Both the position numbers and the translations under genes were made by a program. From positions 3,106,501-3,170,500 of the forward strand of contig NZ_OY762269.1 of the NCBI RefSeq assembly GCF_963665245.1: a DNA stretch of 64,000 bases, written 5' to 3'. This document shows positions 54,636-63,991 of the stretch, in pieces. The notes under the pieces are model-generated. The model did not search any database. It was not told the DNA's origin and worked only from the letters and a program-made list of their open reading frames with translations. The stretch is from an uncultured Paludibaculum sp. Lineage in GTDB: Bacteria > Acidobacteriota > Terriglobia > Bryobacterales > Bryobacteraceae. The stretch's first letter is position 1, and each line of letters begins with the position of its first letter.

Positions 54636-55361
54636 TCACTTCTTTGGAGGTCGCGTGGGACGAATCTCCACGTGACTCACCAACGTCCGATCAGGCATCG
54701 CCAGGATCATTGCTACCGCTTCGGCCACATCCTCGGCGCCAATCTTCCACTCCGCCTTGCCCGCCCGGCCAAAATCCGTATTCACGCTGCCTGGTAACAC
54801 CGTGGTTACCTTCACACCCTCATATCGGTGATCCAGCAGAATTGCTTCAGTCATTCCGCACAATCCGAACTTCGAGGCGTTGTAGGCTGCCCCACCGGCG
54901 AAGGCGTTCTTGCCCGCCAGGCTGGCGATGTTCACAATCCATCCGCCGCCCTGCTGCCGCATCCGCGGCAACGCATGGTGGCAACAGTTGTAAACGCCCG
55001 TTAAGTTCGTGCCGATCACTGTTTGCCATTCCTCTGGCGCCATCGCGGCCAGATCCTTGAAGATCCCCACGCCGGCGTTGTTCACTAAAATATCAAGCAC
55101 GCCGACTTCCATATCCAACCACTCAAACAGGGACCGTACTTGCTCTTCACTCCCAACATCGGCTACTCGGCCTGTAACCATGAGGGCGAAAGTACTGTGG
55201 GCCGTTCGGATCTCCTCCAAGGCGCGGTCCACGCCCTCCTGAGAACGGCCGCAGAAGGCCACTTTGGCCCCGGCGGCGAGCAGACGCTCGACCACCGCGC
55301 GGCCGATGCCCCGGCTTCCGCCGGTGACAAGTGCTGTTTTTCCCTTCAGATTCAGTGTCAT
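54636..55361 (-). CDS. short-chain dehydrogenase/reductase
   Basis: The product is 241 aa. ATG 55361 is chosen because the cofactor motif follows at the usual position (TALVTGGSRGIG), and the longer frame has no homology. Further motifs are NNAGVG (structural), catalytic Ser in IVNIASLAGKN, Tyr-x-x-x-Lys in YNASKFG, and VLPGSVNTDF. The FabG-like NAD(P)-dependent oxidoreductase acts on an unknown substrate. Its start region lies 83 bp from the divergent ccsA gene. Confidence 0.88.
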   Translation of the reverse strand: MTLNLKGKTALVTGGSRGIGRAVVERLLAAGAKVAFCGRSQEGVDRALEEIRTAHSTFALMVTGRVADVGSEEQVRSLFEWLDMEVGVLDILVNNAGVGIFKDLAAMAPEEWQTVIGTNLTGVYNCCHHALPRMRQQGGGWIVNIASLAGKNAFAGGAAYNASKFGLCGMTEAILLDHRYEGVKVTTVLPGSVNTDFGRAGKAEWKIGAEDVAEAVAMILAMPDRTLVSHVEIRPTRPPKK

Positions 55362-55444
55362 GCTGACATGTTCCCATTCTGGCGGCAGGGGCCGCCGCGA
55401 TATACTCAAAGCGTGCCGGCGAAATCTTCCACTCGTGGTGGTGT

Positions 55445-56284
55445 ATGGCCGAGATGAGCCTTTTCTGGCTGCGGGTCGCCGCGGTGCTCTATGCGGCCGG
55501 TCTTGTGCACACGTTTCTCACCGTTTTGCGGCGGGGCGGCCGGTTCTTTCCCTACGCCTTGGCCGCCTTTCATGTTGGCGTGGTGCTTCATTTCGTGTCG
55601 TTTGTCGAGCATAGTGTCGAACTGAGACACCTGGCGGCGAATAACTTCTACGAAACCGCTTCTTTGTGCGCCCTGATCTTCGCGGTTGTCTATCTCTTCA
55701 TGGAGTGGCGCTACCACTTTGCGATCCTCAGTATCTTTATTTTCCCACTCGTGTCGCTGCTGACCATGATCTCGGCCATGGGGGCGCCCATGGCGTCGTG
55801 GGAGGATGTCCGGGTTCGCAACGCCTGGCTCATCGCGCATATCGTACTGGTTCTGGTGGGCTATGCCGGATTGCTGCTAAGTGCTGGAGCCGCCGTGTTT
55901 TATCTCCTTCAGGAGCGCCGCCTGAAGCGCAAGCACGGCAATAGCGAAGACTTCATTTCGATGGTGACGCCGGAACGGCTGCCTCCGCTGGAGACACTGG
56001 ACACGCTGATCACCCGCTCAATGAGTGTTGGTTTCGTGGCCGTGACGCTCGCCGTGGTTGCAGGCAGCAGTTGGGCGTCGATCGAATATGGGACACGCTG
56101 GATCAGCGAAGCCAAGATTGTCGTGTCGCTGGTGACCTGGGGCTTCTACCTGCTGATGGTGTTTCTACGGATCTCGGCCGGTTGGCGCGGCCGGAAGGCC
56201 GCTGTCCTTTCCCTGACGGTCCTGGGTTTTGCGGCCATTACGTGGGCCGCCCATGTCGGATTGAGGCCGCTGCTCGCCAAATGA
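55445..56284 (+). CDS. ccsA: CcsA/HemX-type cytochrome c assembly membrane protein
   Basis: The 279-aa protein has eight hydrophobic helices. The NFYETASLCALIFAVVYLFMEW region is the counterpart of the Trp-rich haem-handling segment, and His residues lie in HVGVVLHFVSFVEHS, NAWLIAHIVLVLVGY and WAAHVGL as haem ligands. CcsA (system II) proteins guide haem to apocytochrome c. Homologues before hemA are often called HemX and may regulate HemA. It ends 13 bp before hemA, so it is the first gene of the haem operon. Confidence 0.82.
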   Translation: MAEMSLFWLRVAAVLYAAGLVHTFLTVLRRGGRFFPYALAAFHVGVVLHFVSFVEHSVELRHLAANNFYETASLCALIFAVVYLFMEWRYHFAILSIFIFPLVSLLTMISAMGAPMASWEDVRVRNAWLIAHIVLVLVGYAGLLLSAGAAVFYLLQERRLKRKHGNSEDFISMVTPERLPPLETLDTLITRSMSVGFVAVTLAVVAGSSWASIEYGTRWISEAKIVVSLVTWGFYLLMVFLRISAGWRGRKAAVLSLTVLGFAAITWAAHVGLRPLLAK

Positions 56285-56297
56285 CGGAGCCTGATGT

Positions 56298-57563
56298 ATG
56301 AAGGTCATGCTCACCGGTCTCAGTTACAAGACCGCTCCGGTGGAGGTGCGCGAACGGTTGGCGTTCGCCGAATCCGCCCTGGGTGAGGCCCTCACCAATC
56401 TGCGTGCGCAGGGTGGCGCCGAGGAGGCCCTGATCCTCTCCACCTGCAATCGCGTGGAGGTGGCCATCGCCACCAATGGCGACATCGATCTCGACCAGGT
56501 GCTTGGCATCATTGCGCAAAGCCGCGGCATCGACGCCGTCTGGCTGCGGCCTTACCTCTATACGTACCGGGACGAAGAGGCCATTCGCCATCTTTTCCGC
56601 GTGGCCGCGAGCCTGGATTCGATGGTGCTGGGCGAGCCCCAGATCCTGGGCCAGCTCAAAGCCGCCTACGCCGCGGCGAAGGAGCATGGCTCGCTTACCA
56701 ACTTCCTGGACACTGTGCTGACCAGAGCGTTTACAGTAGCCAAGCGGGTTCGTTCCGAAACGGAGATCGGCCGCAGCGCGGTGAGCGTCAGCTACGCCGC
56801 CATTGAGCTGGCTAAACAGATCTTCGGGCAGCTCGCCTCGAAGAAGGTGCTGCTGGTGGGCGCCGGCAAGATGTCGGAACTGGCGGCCCGGCACTTACAG
56901 CGCGCCGGCTGCGCTCAGATTCTGGTCACCAACCGCACTCGTGTCCGGGCGGAAGAGATGGCGTCTCTCGTCGGCGGACAGGTGATCGACTATGAGACAT
57001 TCCACGCTCGCCTGCCCGAGATGGACATTGTCATCACCTCGAGCGGCGCTCCGGATTACCTGCTGACGAAAGACGAAATGAAGCAGGTTCTGAAGAAACG
57101 CCAGAACCGGCCCATTTTCCTGATCGACATCGCCGTGCCCCGCAATATTGACCCGGGGGTGAACGACATCGAGAACATCTATCTCTACGACATCGACGAT
57201 CTGGGTCGCGAGGTGGAAGAAAATCGCAAGGCGCGGCAGCGCGAAGCCGACCAGGCCGAACTGATCATCGATGAAGAGATTGCACGCCTGCTGGAGCGGA
57301 TGAAGGCTCGCGAAGTGGCGCCGACCATCGTCAGCCTGCAACACCGCTTCGAGGAGATGGGCCGCCTGGAGTTCGAGCGCATCCGCGGCAAACTCGGCAC
57401 TCTGTCGCCGCAGCAGGAAGAGGTCCTGGCGGCCTATACACGCGGACTTCTGAACAAGATCGCGCACGGGCCGCTGACCGAGATTCGCCGTGCGGCGGCG
57501 CAGCCCGAGGGCGACCGTGTTCTCACGCTGATCCGCCGGATGTTCCGGCTGGAGGATTCATGA
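56298..57563 (+). CDS. hemA: glutamyl-tRNA reductase
   Basis: The 421-aa enzyme reduces glutamyl-tRNA to glutamate-1-semialdehyde, the first step of haem synthesis. The catalytic Cys50 lies in LILSTCNRVEVAI. The NADPH domain follows (KKVLLVGAGKMSELAARHL), and the C-terminal dimerisation helix ends at the stop. Length and order are normal. Its stop overlaps the next start by 4 bp (57560-57563), so the two are translationally coupled. Confidence 0.97.
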   Translation: MKVMLTGLSYKTAPVEVRERLAFAESALGEALTNLRAQGGAEEALILSTCNRVEVAIATNGDIDLDQVLGIIAQSRGIDAVWLRPYLYTYRDEEAIRHLFRVAASLDSMVLGEPQILGQLKAAYAAAKEHGSLTNFLDTVLTRAFTVAKRVRSETEIGRSAVSVSYAAIELAKQIFGQLASKKVLLVGAGKMSELAARHLQRAGCAQILVTNRTRVRAEEMASLVGGQVIDYETFHARLPEMDIVITSSGAPDYLLTKDEMKQVLKKRQNRPIFLIDIAVPRNIDPGVNDIENIYLYDIDDLGREVEENRKARQREADQAELIIDEEIARLLERMKAREVAPTIVSLQHRFEEMGRLEFERIRGKLGTLSPQQEEVLAAYTRGLLNKIAHGPLTEIRRAAAQPEGDRVLTLIRRMFRLEDS

Positions 57564-59218
57564 AGCTCAAGATCGGAAGCCGCGGCTCGCAACTGGCTCT
57601 GTGGCAGGCACGCTGGGTCGCGTCGGAACTGGCCGCGCTTGGCGTGGAGACGGATCTCGAAATCATTAAGACAACCGGTGACAAGATCACAGATGTCCCG
57701 CTAGCCAAGGTGGGGTCCAAGGGGCTCTTCACGAAAGAGATTGAAGAGGCGCTGCTGGAAGGGCGTATCGATCTGGCCGTCCACAGTCTCAAGGATCTGC
57801 CCACCGTGTTGCCACCCGGTCTGACCGTGGCCGCCATCCCCCAGCGGGAGACGCCGCAGGACGCCATTATCGGCTGCAAGCTGGCGGAATTGCCGCAAGG
57901 TGCGCGGGTTGGCACATCCAGCCTGCGCCGTTCCGCGCAGTTGAAGAAGCTGCGGCCCGATCTGCGCATCGAGAGTGTGCGCGGCAATCTCGACACGCGG
58001 CTGCGAAAGCTGGACGAAGGCCAGTTCGATGCCATCATGCTGGCCGGGGCCGGCCTGCGCCGGCTGGGCTGGGCCGACCGGATTGCCGAGCTGTTGCCGC
58101 CCGATGTGATGTGTCCCGCCGTCGGCCAGGGTGCGCTGGCGATTGAAACGCGCGGTGACGGTGGCGACGCCTATCAAATCTGTAACAAGTTGGACCATGC
58201 CGCGACGCGCGCGGCCGTCACGGCGGAACGCGCCGTGCTCGCCTCGCTGGGCGGCGGCTGCCAGGTGCCTATCGGGGCCTACGCGGTGGTGACGGGCGAC
58301 ACGCTGCAACTGCGGTCCGTAGTGATCGATCCGGATGGCGGCACGCTCATCGTGGACGAGGCCAGCGGGCCGGTATCCGGCGCGGAGGGACTGGGCTCCG
58401 CGGCAGCGCAACGCCTTCTGGCGCGGGGCGCCAACGCGATCCTGGTACAGGTCTACGGCACGAACCAGCCGCTTCACGGCCAGAGGGTCGTTGTGACGCG
58501 AGCGCGCAGCCAGGCTGGCACTTTGTCGTCGAAACTCCGCGCACTGGGCGCCGATGTCATCGAATTGCCGGTCATCGACTTCGTGCCTGTTGAGTTCGCC
58601 GCGCCTGCGTACCGCACCTACGATTGGGCGATCTTCACATCGGTTAATGGCGTCGAATTCTTCTTCGACAAAGTGAAGCCGGAGCTCGGCCCCAAGTTGT
58701 GCGCCATCGGCTCAGCGACGGCCGCGGCACTACGCGAGCGCGGACTTGAGCCGTCGGTCATACCGGATGAGTATGTGGCGGAAAGCGTTGTGGCCGCGCT
58801 GAGCGGCGAGGGGCTTGCCGGGCAACGTGTGCTGTTGCCGCGTGCCGCGGTGGGCCGCGATGTCATTCCTGACGAGCTGACGAAGCTGGGCGCGCATGTC
58901 GACGTTTTGCCCGTCTATCAAACCATCGTGCCGGCCGATCTGGCGCAACAGGCACAACAGGTGCTGGGCGCCGTGAAGCCCGATTGGATCACAGTCACCA
59001 GTTCGTCGACCGTGAAGAATCTGTTGGCGGCGGCCGGGCCGGAACTGGTCTCCGCCATCAAACTCGCCTCCATTGGGCCCGTGACGTCAGAGGTTGCGCG
59101 GCGCCATGGATTGAGCGTGACCGTGGAGGCGAGCCCTTCCACGATCGAGGCGCTGCTCGAAGCCATGCAGTCGTGGGTAACCCAACATGAATCTGCGCCA
59201 AAGCCTCCATCTGCCTGA
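57560..59218 (+). CDS. hemCD: fused porphobilinogen deaminase / uroporphyrinogen-III synthase
   Basis: The 552-aa protein joins two consecutive enzymes. Residues 1-305 are HemC (SRGSQLALWQARWV, catalytic Asp79 in HSLKDLPT, GTSSLRRSAQL, dipyrromethane Cys234 in LGGGCQVPIGAY). Residues about 306-545 are HemD (GQRVVVTRARSQAGTLSSKL, VFTSVNG-like IFTSVNGVEFFFDKV, WITVTSSSTVKNLL). Both parts look complete. Fusion would channel unstable hydroxymethylbilane. It lies directly after hemA with a 4-bp overlap. Confidence 0.95.
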   Translation: MKLKIGSRGSQLALWQARWVASELAALGVETDLEIIKTTGDKITDVPLAKVGSKGLFTKEIEEALLEGRIDLAVHSLKDLPTVLPPGLTVAAIPQRETPQDAIIGCKLAELPQGARVGTSSLRRSAQLKKLRPDLRIESVRGNLDTRLRKLDEGQFDAIMLAGAGLRRLGWADRIAELLPPDVMCPAVGQGALAIETRGDGGDAYQICNKLDHAATRAAVTAERAVLASLGGGCQVPIGAYAVVTGDTLQLRSVVIDPDGGTLIVDEASGPVSGAEGLGSAAAQRLLARGANAILVQVYGTNQPLHGQRVVVTRARSQAGTLSSKLRALGADVIELPVIDFVPVEFAAPAYRTYDWAIFTSVNGVEFFFDKVKPELGPKLCAIGSATAAALRERGLEPSVIPDEYVAESVVAALSGEGLAGQRVLLPRAAVGRDVIPDELTKLGAHVDVLPVYQTIVPADLAQQAQQVLGAVKPDWITVTSSSTVKNLLAAAGPELVSAIKLASIGPVTSEVARRHGLSVTVEASPSTIEALLEAMQSWVTQHESAPKPPSA

Positions 59219-59537
59219 TCTGCCGCAGCCGATTGTCCTCATTCTGCACGCCGTCGACCGCGAGCGGATCGAGGGCAAGTATGTGATGGGCCGCATTCCC
59301 GAGGAGGGCGGCCGGCTGGCTGTGATCTTCGACGACTCTGTGACGTTCCACCGCGACATTGTGGAGAAGTACGGTGTGAAGCCGTTGGGCGGCGGATGGT
59401 GTTCCATCGACACCCGCACCCGCACGCTGCTGCTGAGTAGCCGCAGCACGCAATATGGCATGGAGCCGGACCGCAATCTGACGCTGGCCGTGTTCCAGGC
59501 GCACTTCGCGAACTACCTGTGCGACCGGACGGAATAG
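59187..59537 (+). CDS. small conserved hypothetical protein overlapping hemCD
   Basis: The 116-aa protein is cytosolic and starts at an ATG inside the last 32 bp of hemCD. It has a compact alpha/beta pattern (PIVLILHAVDRERIEGKYVMG, KPLGGGWCSIDTRTRTLLLS) and a C-terminal helix (NLTLAVFQAHFANYL). The family is not recognised. The overlap argues for co-expression with the haem genes; no link to haem chemistry is visible. Confidence 0.6.
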   Translation: MNLRQSLHLPDLPQPIVLILHAVDRERIEGKYVMGRIPEEGGRLAVIFDDSVTFHRDIVEKYGVKPLGGGWCSIDTRTRTLLLSSRSTQYGMEPDRNLTLAVFQAHFANYLCDRTE

Positions 59538-59570
59538 CACCCCGCCCGCGCCGCGGTTATAGTGGCAGGG

Positions 59571-60341
59571 ATGCCCAGCACCTTTCGCGATAACCTGCTT
59601 GCCGGCCAGTCCGCTTACATCACCGGTGGATCCAGTGGGATCTGTCTGGGCATTGCGCAACTGTTCGCCGCTCACGGCGCGCGAGTGGGGATCCAGGGCC
59701 GGAGCCAAGCCAAGCTCGATGCGGTGGCGGCCAGCTTCGCTTGCGAGACCTTTGCCGCCGACGTGCGCGACTTCGCCGCCACCGCCGCCTGCCTGCAAGC
59801 CTTCGGACCGTTCGACATCCTCGTCTGCGGAGCCGCCGGCAACTTCCCCGCGCCTGTCCTGGGCATGTCCGCCAATGGCTTCAAGGCCGTCATCGATATC
59901 GACCTGCTGGGCACGTTCAATACGTGCCGCGCCGCCTACGACCTTCTGCGGAAGCCCGGCGCCCGGGTGATCTCGATCTCCGCCACGCACGGGTCCGTCC
60001 CCTATGAGGGCCAGGCGCACGTGTGCGCGGCCAAGGCCGGGGTCGACATGCTGAATCGCGTGCTGGCGCTGGAGTGGGGCGCGGCCGGAGTGCGTGTGAA
60101 TGTGATTGCCCCCGGTCCTGTTGACGGTACCGAGGGGATGCGGCGTCTGATGCCCACTCCGGAGGCCCGCGCCACAACGATGGGCGCCGTACCGCTGGGC
60201 CGGTTCGCTGAGATCAATGAAATCGCCGAAGCCGCGCTGTTTCTGGCCTCGCCCGCGGCGGCTTACATTACGGGCGCCGTGCTCCCGGTGGATGGTGGAA
60301 TCTCGCTGAGCTCCGGCCGCGCGTTCCATTCGATGACATAG
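59571..60341 (+). CDS. SDR oxidoreductase, 2,4-dienoyl-CoA reductase-like
   Basis: The product is 256 aa. The start is ATG 59571; a GTG nine bases upstream is the alternative. Cofactor motif AYITGGSSGICLGIAQ and GRSQAKLD follow at the start. The chain continues with CGAAGNFPAPVLGMSANGF where NAG-A usually stands, then RVISISATHGSVPYEGQAHVCAAKAGVD. The usual YxxxK is HVCAAKAG, so the catalytic Tyr position is occupied by His or Val-Cys. This is the pattern of the dienoyl-CoA reductase (DECR) branch, which uses a different acid. The C-terminus is also typical (YITGAVLPVDGGISL). Confidence 0.82.
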   Translation: MPSTFRDNLLAGQSAYITGGSSGICLGIAQLFAAHGARVGIQGRSQAKLDAVAASFACETFAADVRDFAATAACLQAFGPFDILVCGAAGNFPAPVLGMSANGFKAVIDIDLLGTFNTCRAAYDLLRKPGARVISISATHGSVPYEGQAHVCAAKAGVDMLNRVLALEWGAAGVRVNVIAPGPVDGTEGMRRLMPTPEARATTMGAVPLGRFAEINEIAEAALFLASPAAAYITGAVLPVDGGISLSSGRAFHSMT

Positions 60342-60427
60342 GCAGGCGTTCCGCAAATACCGCGAAACCAGAGGGCTGCGGCGTTCGTCCCAATCAGAAC
60401 TTCCCGGGTCCGCTACAATTCAAACCA

Positions 60428-61801
60428 ATGACCTCTTCCCCCACGCTTCTTAGACGTTTGGGCCTTTACTCCGCTACCGCGCTCGTCATCTCGAACATGG
60501 TCGGCACCGGCATCTTCACCTCCACCGGCTTCCTGGCCGGGGATCTGGGCGATCCCAAGCTGGTGTTGGGCATCTGGCTGGTGGGCGCCCTCATTGCGCT
60601 GGCCGGCGCATTTTCGTATTCGGAGCTGGGGGTGAACTTTCCGGCCTCGGGCGGAGAGTATGTCTATCTGACGCGGGCCTATGGACCGACGCTGGGTTTC
60701 ATGAGCGGATGGGTGAGCTTCTTCGCGGGCTTCTCGGCGCCCATCGCCGCGGCCGCCTTGGCCCTGTCCGACTACCTGGGGTACTTCTTTCCGGCGCTGA
60801 AGCAGCAGAATGCGTGGTTCCGCTGGGACGCCGGTGAGATCGGCCTCCAGTTTGGCGGTGCGCAGATCCTCGCCGCCGGCATTATCCTGATCTTCACCAT
60901 TCTGAACCTCTTCGGAGTGGAGTTCATCGCGCGCATCCAGAACACTTTGACTTCGGTGAAGTTGCTGGTGATGGTCGCCTTCATCGGCTTCGGCCTGCTG
61001 ATGGGCCAGGGCGACTGGAGCCATCTGACGCAGTCGACCGTCCGTACTTCGACGGCTCCGCTCACCGCGCAGTTCGCCATCAGCCTGTTCTGGATCTACG
61101 TGGGCTACAGCGGTTGGAATGCCGCCACCTATATCGCCGAGGAGTTGCAGCGGCCCGAGCGCACTCTGCCGCTGGCCCTCACCATCGGCACGATTCTCGT
61201 GGCGGGTTTGTATCTGCTGTTCAACGTTGTGTTCATCTACGCGTCACCGCTTTCCGAGATGAAGGGCGTGCTGGCCGTGGGATCCCTTACTGCCAAGGCT
61301 TTGTTTGGGGAGAGGGTGGCCGGGCTGTTCAGCGGGTTGCTGGCTATCTCGCTGATGTCGACGGTGAACGCGATGGTAACTATCGGGCCGCGCCTTTACT
61401 ACGCCATGGCGAAGAACGGGGCCTTTCTGCCCGTAGCCGCCAAGATCCACCCCGAGTGGCGCACTCCGGTGCCGGCGATTCTGTGCCAGGGCCTGTGCGC
61501 GGTGCTGATGACGCTGATCAACTTCGGCAACCTCATGACGTACATCGGGTACCTGCTGAGCCTGTTCGCCATGCTGGCCGTGGCCAGCCTGTTCAAGTTC
61601 CGAGGCCGTCCCGGCTGGCAGAAACTGGGCGTCGTGAGCTTCGCCTATCCGCTGGTGCCGCTGGTGTTTGTGGTGCCCGGCGTCGTACTGGTGTTCGTGG
61701 GCCTGCGGTTCGCGCCGGTCATCTCGGCGCTGGCGGCCGCGACCCTGGTCTCGGGCGCACTGGTCTATCGATTCCGCCTGCACGGGCGGCCCGTCGAATA
61801 G
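60428..61801 (+). CDS. APC-family amino acid permease
   Basis: The 457-aa membrane protein has about 12 helices. The first carries the unwound substrate-site motif ISNMVGTGIFTSTGFLAGD, and helix 2-3 has the family's AGAFSYSELGVNFPASGGEYVYL. Helix 6 (FAISLFWIYVGYSGWNAATYIAEEL) supplies the second half of the site. It resembles LAT/CAT-type transporters (PotE/YfnA group). It is monocistronic, convergent with the HD-GYP gene (1 bp between stops). Confidence 0.9.
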   Translation: MTSSPTLLRRLGLYSATALVISNMVGTGIFTSTGFLAGDLGDPKLVLGIWLVGALIALAGAFSYSELGVNFPASGGEYVYLTRAYGPTLGFMSGWVSFFAGFSAPIAAAALALSDYLGYFFPALKQQNAWFRWDAGEIGLQFGGAQILAAGIILIFTILNLFGVEFIARIQNTLTSVKLLVMVAFIGFGLLMGQGDWSHLTQSTVRTSTAPLTAQFAISLFWIYVGYSGWNAATYIAEELQRPERTLPLALTIGTILVAGLYLLFNVVFIYASPLSEMKGVLAVGSLTAKALFGERVAGLFSGLLAISLMSTVNAMVTIGPRLYYAMAKNGAFLPVAAKIHPEWRTPVPAILCQGLCAVLMTLINFGNLMTYIGYLLSLFAMLAVASLFKFRGRPGWQKLGVVSFAYPLVPLVFVVPGVVLVFVGLRFAPVISALAAATLVSGALVYRFRLHGRPVE

Positions 61802-63991
61802 CTAGTGGATCGTCGGAGTGCCCTGTGTGCTCTGCTGCCACAGGGCCCATTTCTTCTGGCTACGCAGACGCTCCGGACTGGCCGCCTTCATCTTGTACAT
61901 GACGCGATCGGCCGAAGAGAGCAGATCCTCGGCATCGGTGCCTTCGTGCGGGTAAGTGGCGCTGCCGATGGACACCGAGAGTTCCAGTCCGGTCTGAAGG
62001 CGGGCCTCTTCCAGCACCATTTTGCGAAGATGGTCCGTGCGCTGCACCACGCTGCCGGCGTCCAGGCCGGGCAGGACGACGACAAACTCGTCGCCACCCA
62101 TGCGGGCCACATAGTCATACTCCCGGCAGTTGGCCTTCAGTGCGCTGGCTACTACTTTCAGCGCCTTGTTGCCCTCCAGGTGGCCGTACTGGTCATTGAT
62201 CTGCTTGAAGTTGTCGAGATCGCAGACCAGCAGGGACACGGGGATGCCGCTGCGCTTGCAGCGGGCGATCTCACTGTCCAGATGCAGGAACAGCGAGCGC
62301 GCGTTCGGCAGTCCGGTCAGGTAATCCGTCGTCGCCGAGGTTTCGGCCTGGCGGTAACGCAACGCGTTCTCGATGGCCAGCGAGAGCTTCGAGCTCACCA
62401 CCAGCAGGATGCGGAGATGGTCCTTGGTGAAGGAATCGCGTTCGATGCTGTATAAGGCGAGTACGCCGATGACGCCGTTCACACCCTGCAGCGGCACGGC
62501 CAGCGCGCTGCGTAGCGTTGAGAATTTCGAAGGATCGTTCAGGTAGCCCGGCTCCACCGAAGGATTGCCGTTCAGGATCGGCTTCGAGTTTTCAGCCACC
62601 CAACCGGAAAGCCCCTGACCGACGGGGATCTCCAGAGCGGAAAACAGCCGGAAGTTGTCGCCGCTGACGAACTCCGGATGGAGCATATTCTCACGGCGGA
62701 TATAGACGGCCATGGAATCGAAGGGCACCAGGCGCTTCAGGCGCACGCTAAGCACGGAGAGGGTCTCATCCAGGCTGAGGGAACTGCCCAGGTTTTGGGC
62801 CAGTTCGAACAGTGCCTGGGCTTCGTGCCGGGCGGCGGCGATCTTGCTGAGGAAGTCGGGCTGATCGAGGATCGCCACCGCCTTCGAGGCCGGCGATTTG
62901 TCGGAGCCTTCAAAGCCGGCTGCCGGAGCCAGGCCCGCCTCGATCTTGATGTCCGTGCTGAGCTTCAGCGGTTCGACCTTACGGGCCTTGGCCATCTGCT
63001 CGAGTTCGACATAGCGCCGCGCCAGCACTTCCACGACGCGCGGATCAAAGGCCCGTCCAGCCTCCTGCACCACCACGCCGATGGCTTGGTCCAGCGGCAT
63101 CGCCTTGCGGTACTGGCGGTCGCTGGCCAGGGCGTCCAGGCAGTCGACGGCCGAGAGGATGCGCGCGCCAATCGGGATGTCTTCGCCCCAGCGTCCGTCC
63201 GGGTACCCGCTGCCGTCCCACTTCTCATGGTGTGCGCGGACAATGGGGACCACCGGATAGGGGAACCGCACGCGCTCGAGAATCTCGGCGCCGACCACCG
63301 GGTGAATCTTCATCTTCTCGAACTCTTCCGGCGTCAGGCGGCCCGGCTTGGAGATGATGTGTTCGGGGACGGCCAGTTTGCCGATGTCGTGGAGTAGCGA
63401 GGCCGCGCGTAGCGCCTCCATTTCGATCTCACTCAAGCCCAGTTCCTTGCCCACTTCCATGGCGTAGACCTGCACGCGCTCGAGGTGCTCGTGCGTGGTC
63501 TGGTCCTTGGCGTCGATGGCCAGGGCCAGCGCCTCGATGGTTCTCAGGTGGAGCGATGCCATTTCTTCGGCGTGTGATCGTCCGTCTTCCACGCGGGCCA
63601 TGTAGATGCGGTACGACCGGTAAAGCAGAAACACAACCGGGACCGCCAGAACGGGCAACTGCCAGCCCACCTGGCCTCGGGCGGCGTCGAAAACCCCTGC
63701 CAGAACGGCTCCGGCGACGTAGAAGGGCAGCATCCAGAAGTAGCGGTTCTTCCAGATGACGGGCATCTTGACGTGGGTCTCCAGGGCTTCCTTGGTGGCC
63801 CAGGGGAAGGAGATACCCACAAAGAAGGTGGTGCCCGTCAGGATCGCGCGCAGGGCGTCGTTCAGTTCGCGCCGGCCGTCGGCGATAAAGATGCCGCGCG
63901 AGGCGTAGTCGGCCAGGGCAATGGCGATGCACATCACCGACACCGAGAACAGGCTGTTCGAAATCCGGTTGCGCGCTTCCTTGCTCGACAT
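61802..63991 (-). CDS. membrane HD-GYP / GAF / GGDEF protein
   Basis: The 729-aa protein has about four membrane helices (16-130). An HD-GYP phosphodiesterase domain (about 150-340) follows, with HLERVQVYA, LLHDIGKLAVPEH and HHEKWDGSGYPDG. A GAF domain comes next (about 385-540, SMAVYIRRENM, GLSGWVAENSKPIL). The GGDEF cyclase domain closes it (about 560-715, RMGGDEFVVVLPG), with the catalytic motif intact. Both c-di-GMP synthesis and breakdown could occur in one chain. The start at 63991 is 9 bp from the window edge, so an earlier start cannot be excluded. Confidence 0.88.
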   Translation of the reverse strand: MSSKEARNRISNSLFSVSVMCIAIALADYASRGIFIADGRRELNDALRAILTGTTFFVGISFPWATKEALETHVKMPVIWKNRYFWMLPFYVAGAVLAGVFDAARGQVGWQLPVLAVPVVFLLYRSYRIYMARVEDGRSHAEEMASLHLRTIEALALAIDAKDQTTHEHLERVQVYAMEVGKELGLSEIEMEALRAASLLHDIGKLAVPEHIISKPGRLTPEEFEKMKIHPVVGAEILERVRFPYPVVPIVRAHHEKWDGSGYPDGRWGEDIPIGARILSAVDCLDALASDRQYRKAMPLDQAIGVVVQEAGRAFDPRVVEVLARRYVELEQMAKARKVEPLKLSTDIKIEAGLAPAAGFEGSDKSPASKAVAILDQPDFLSKIAAARHEAQALFELAQNLGSSLSLDETLSVLSVRLKRLVPFDSMAVYIRRENMLHPEFVSGDNFRLFSALEIPVGQGLSGWVAENSKPILNGNPSVEPGYLNDPSKFSTLRSALAVPLQGVNGVIGVLALYSIERDSFTKDHLRILLVVSSKLSLAIENALRYRQAETSATTDYLTGLPNARSLFLHLDSEIARCKRSGIPVSLLVCDLDNFKQINDQYGHLEGNKALKVVASALKANCREYDYVARMGGDEFVVVLPGLDAGSVVQRTDHLRKMVLEEARLQTGLELSVSIGSATYPHEGTDAEDLLSSADRVMYKMKAASPERLRSQKKWALWQQSTQGTPTIH

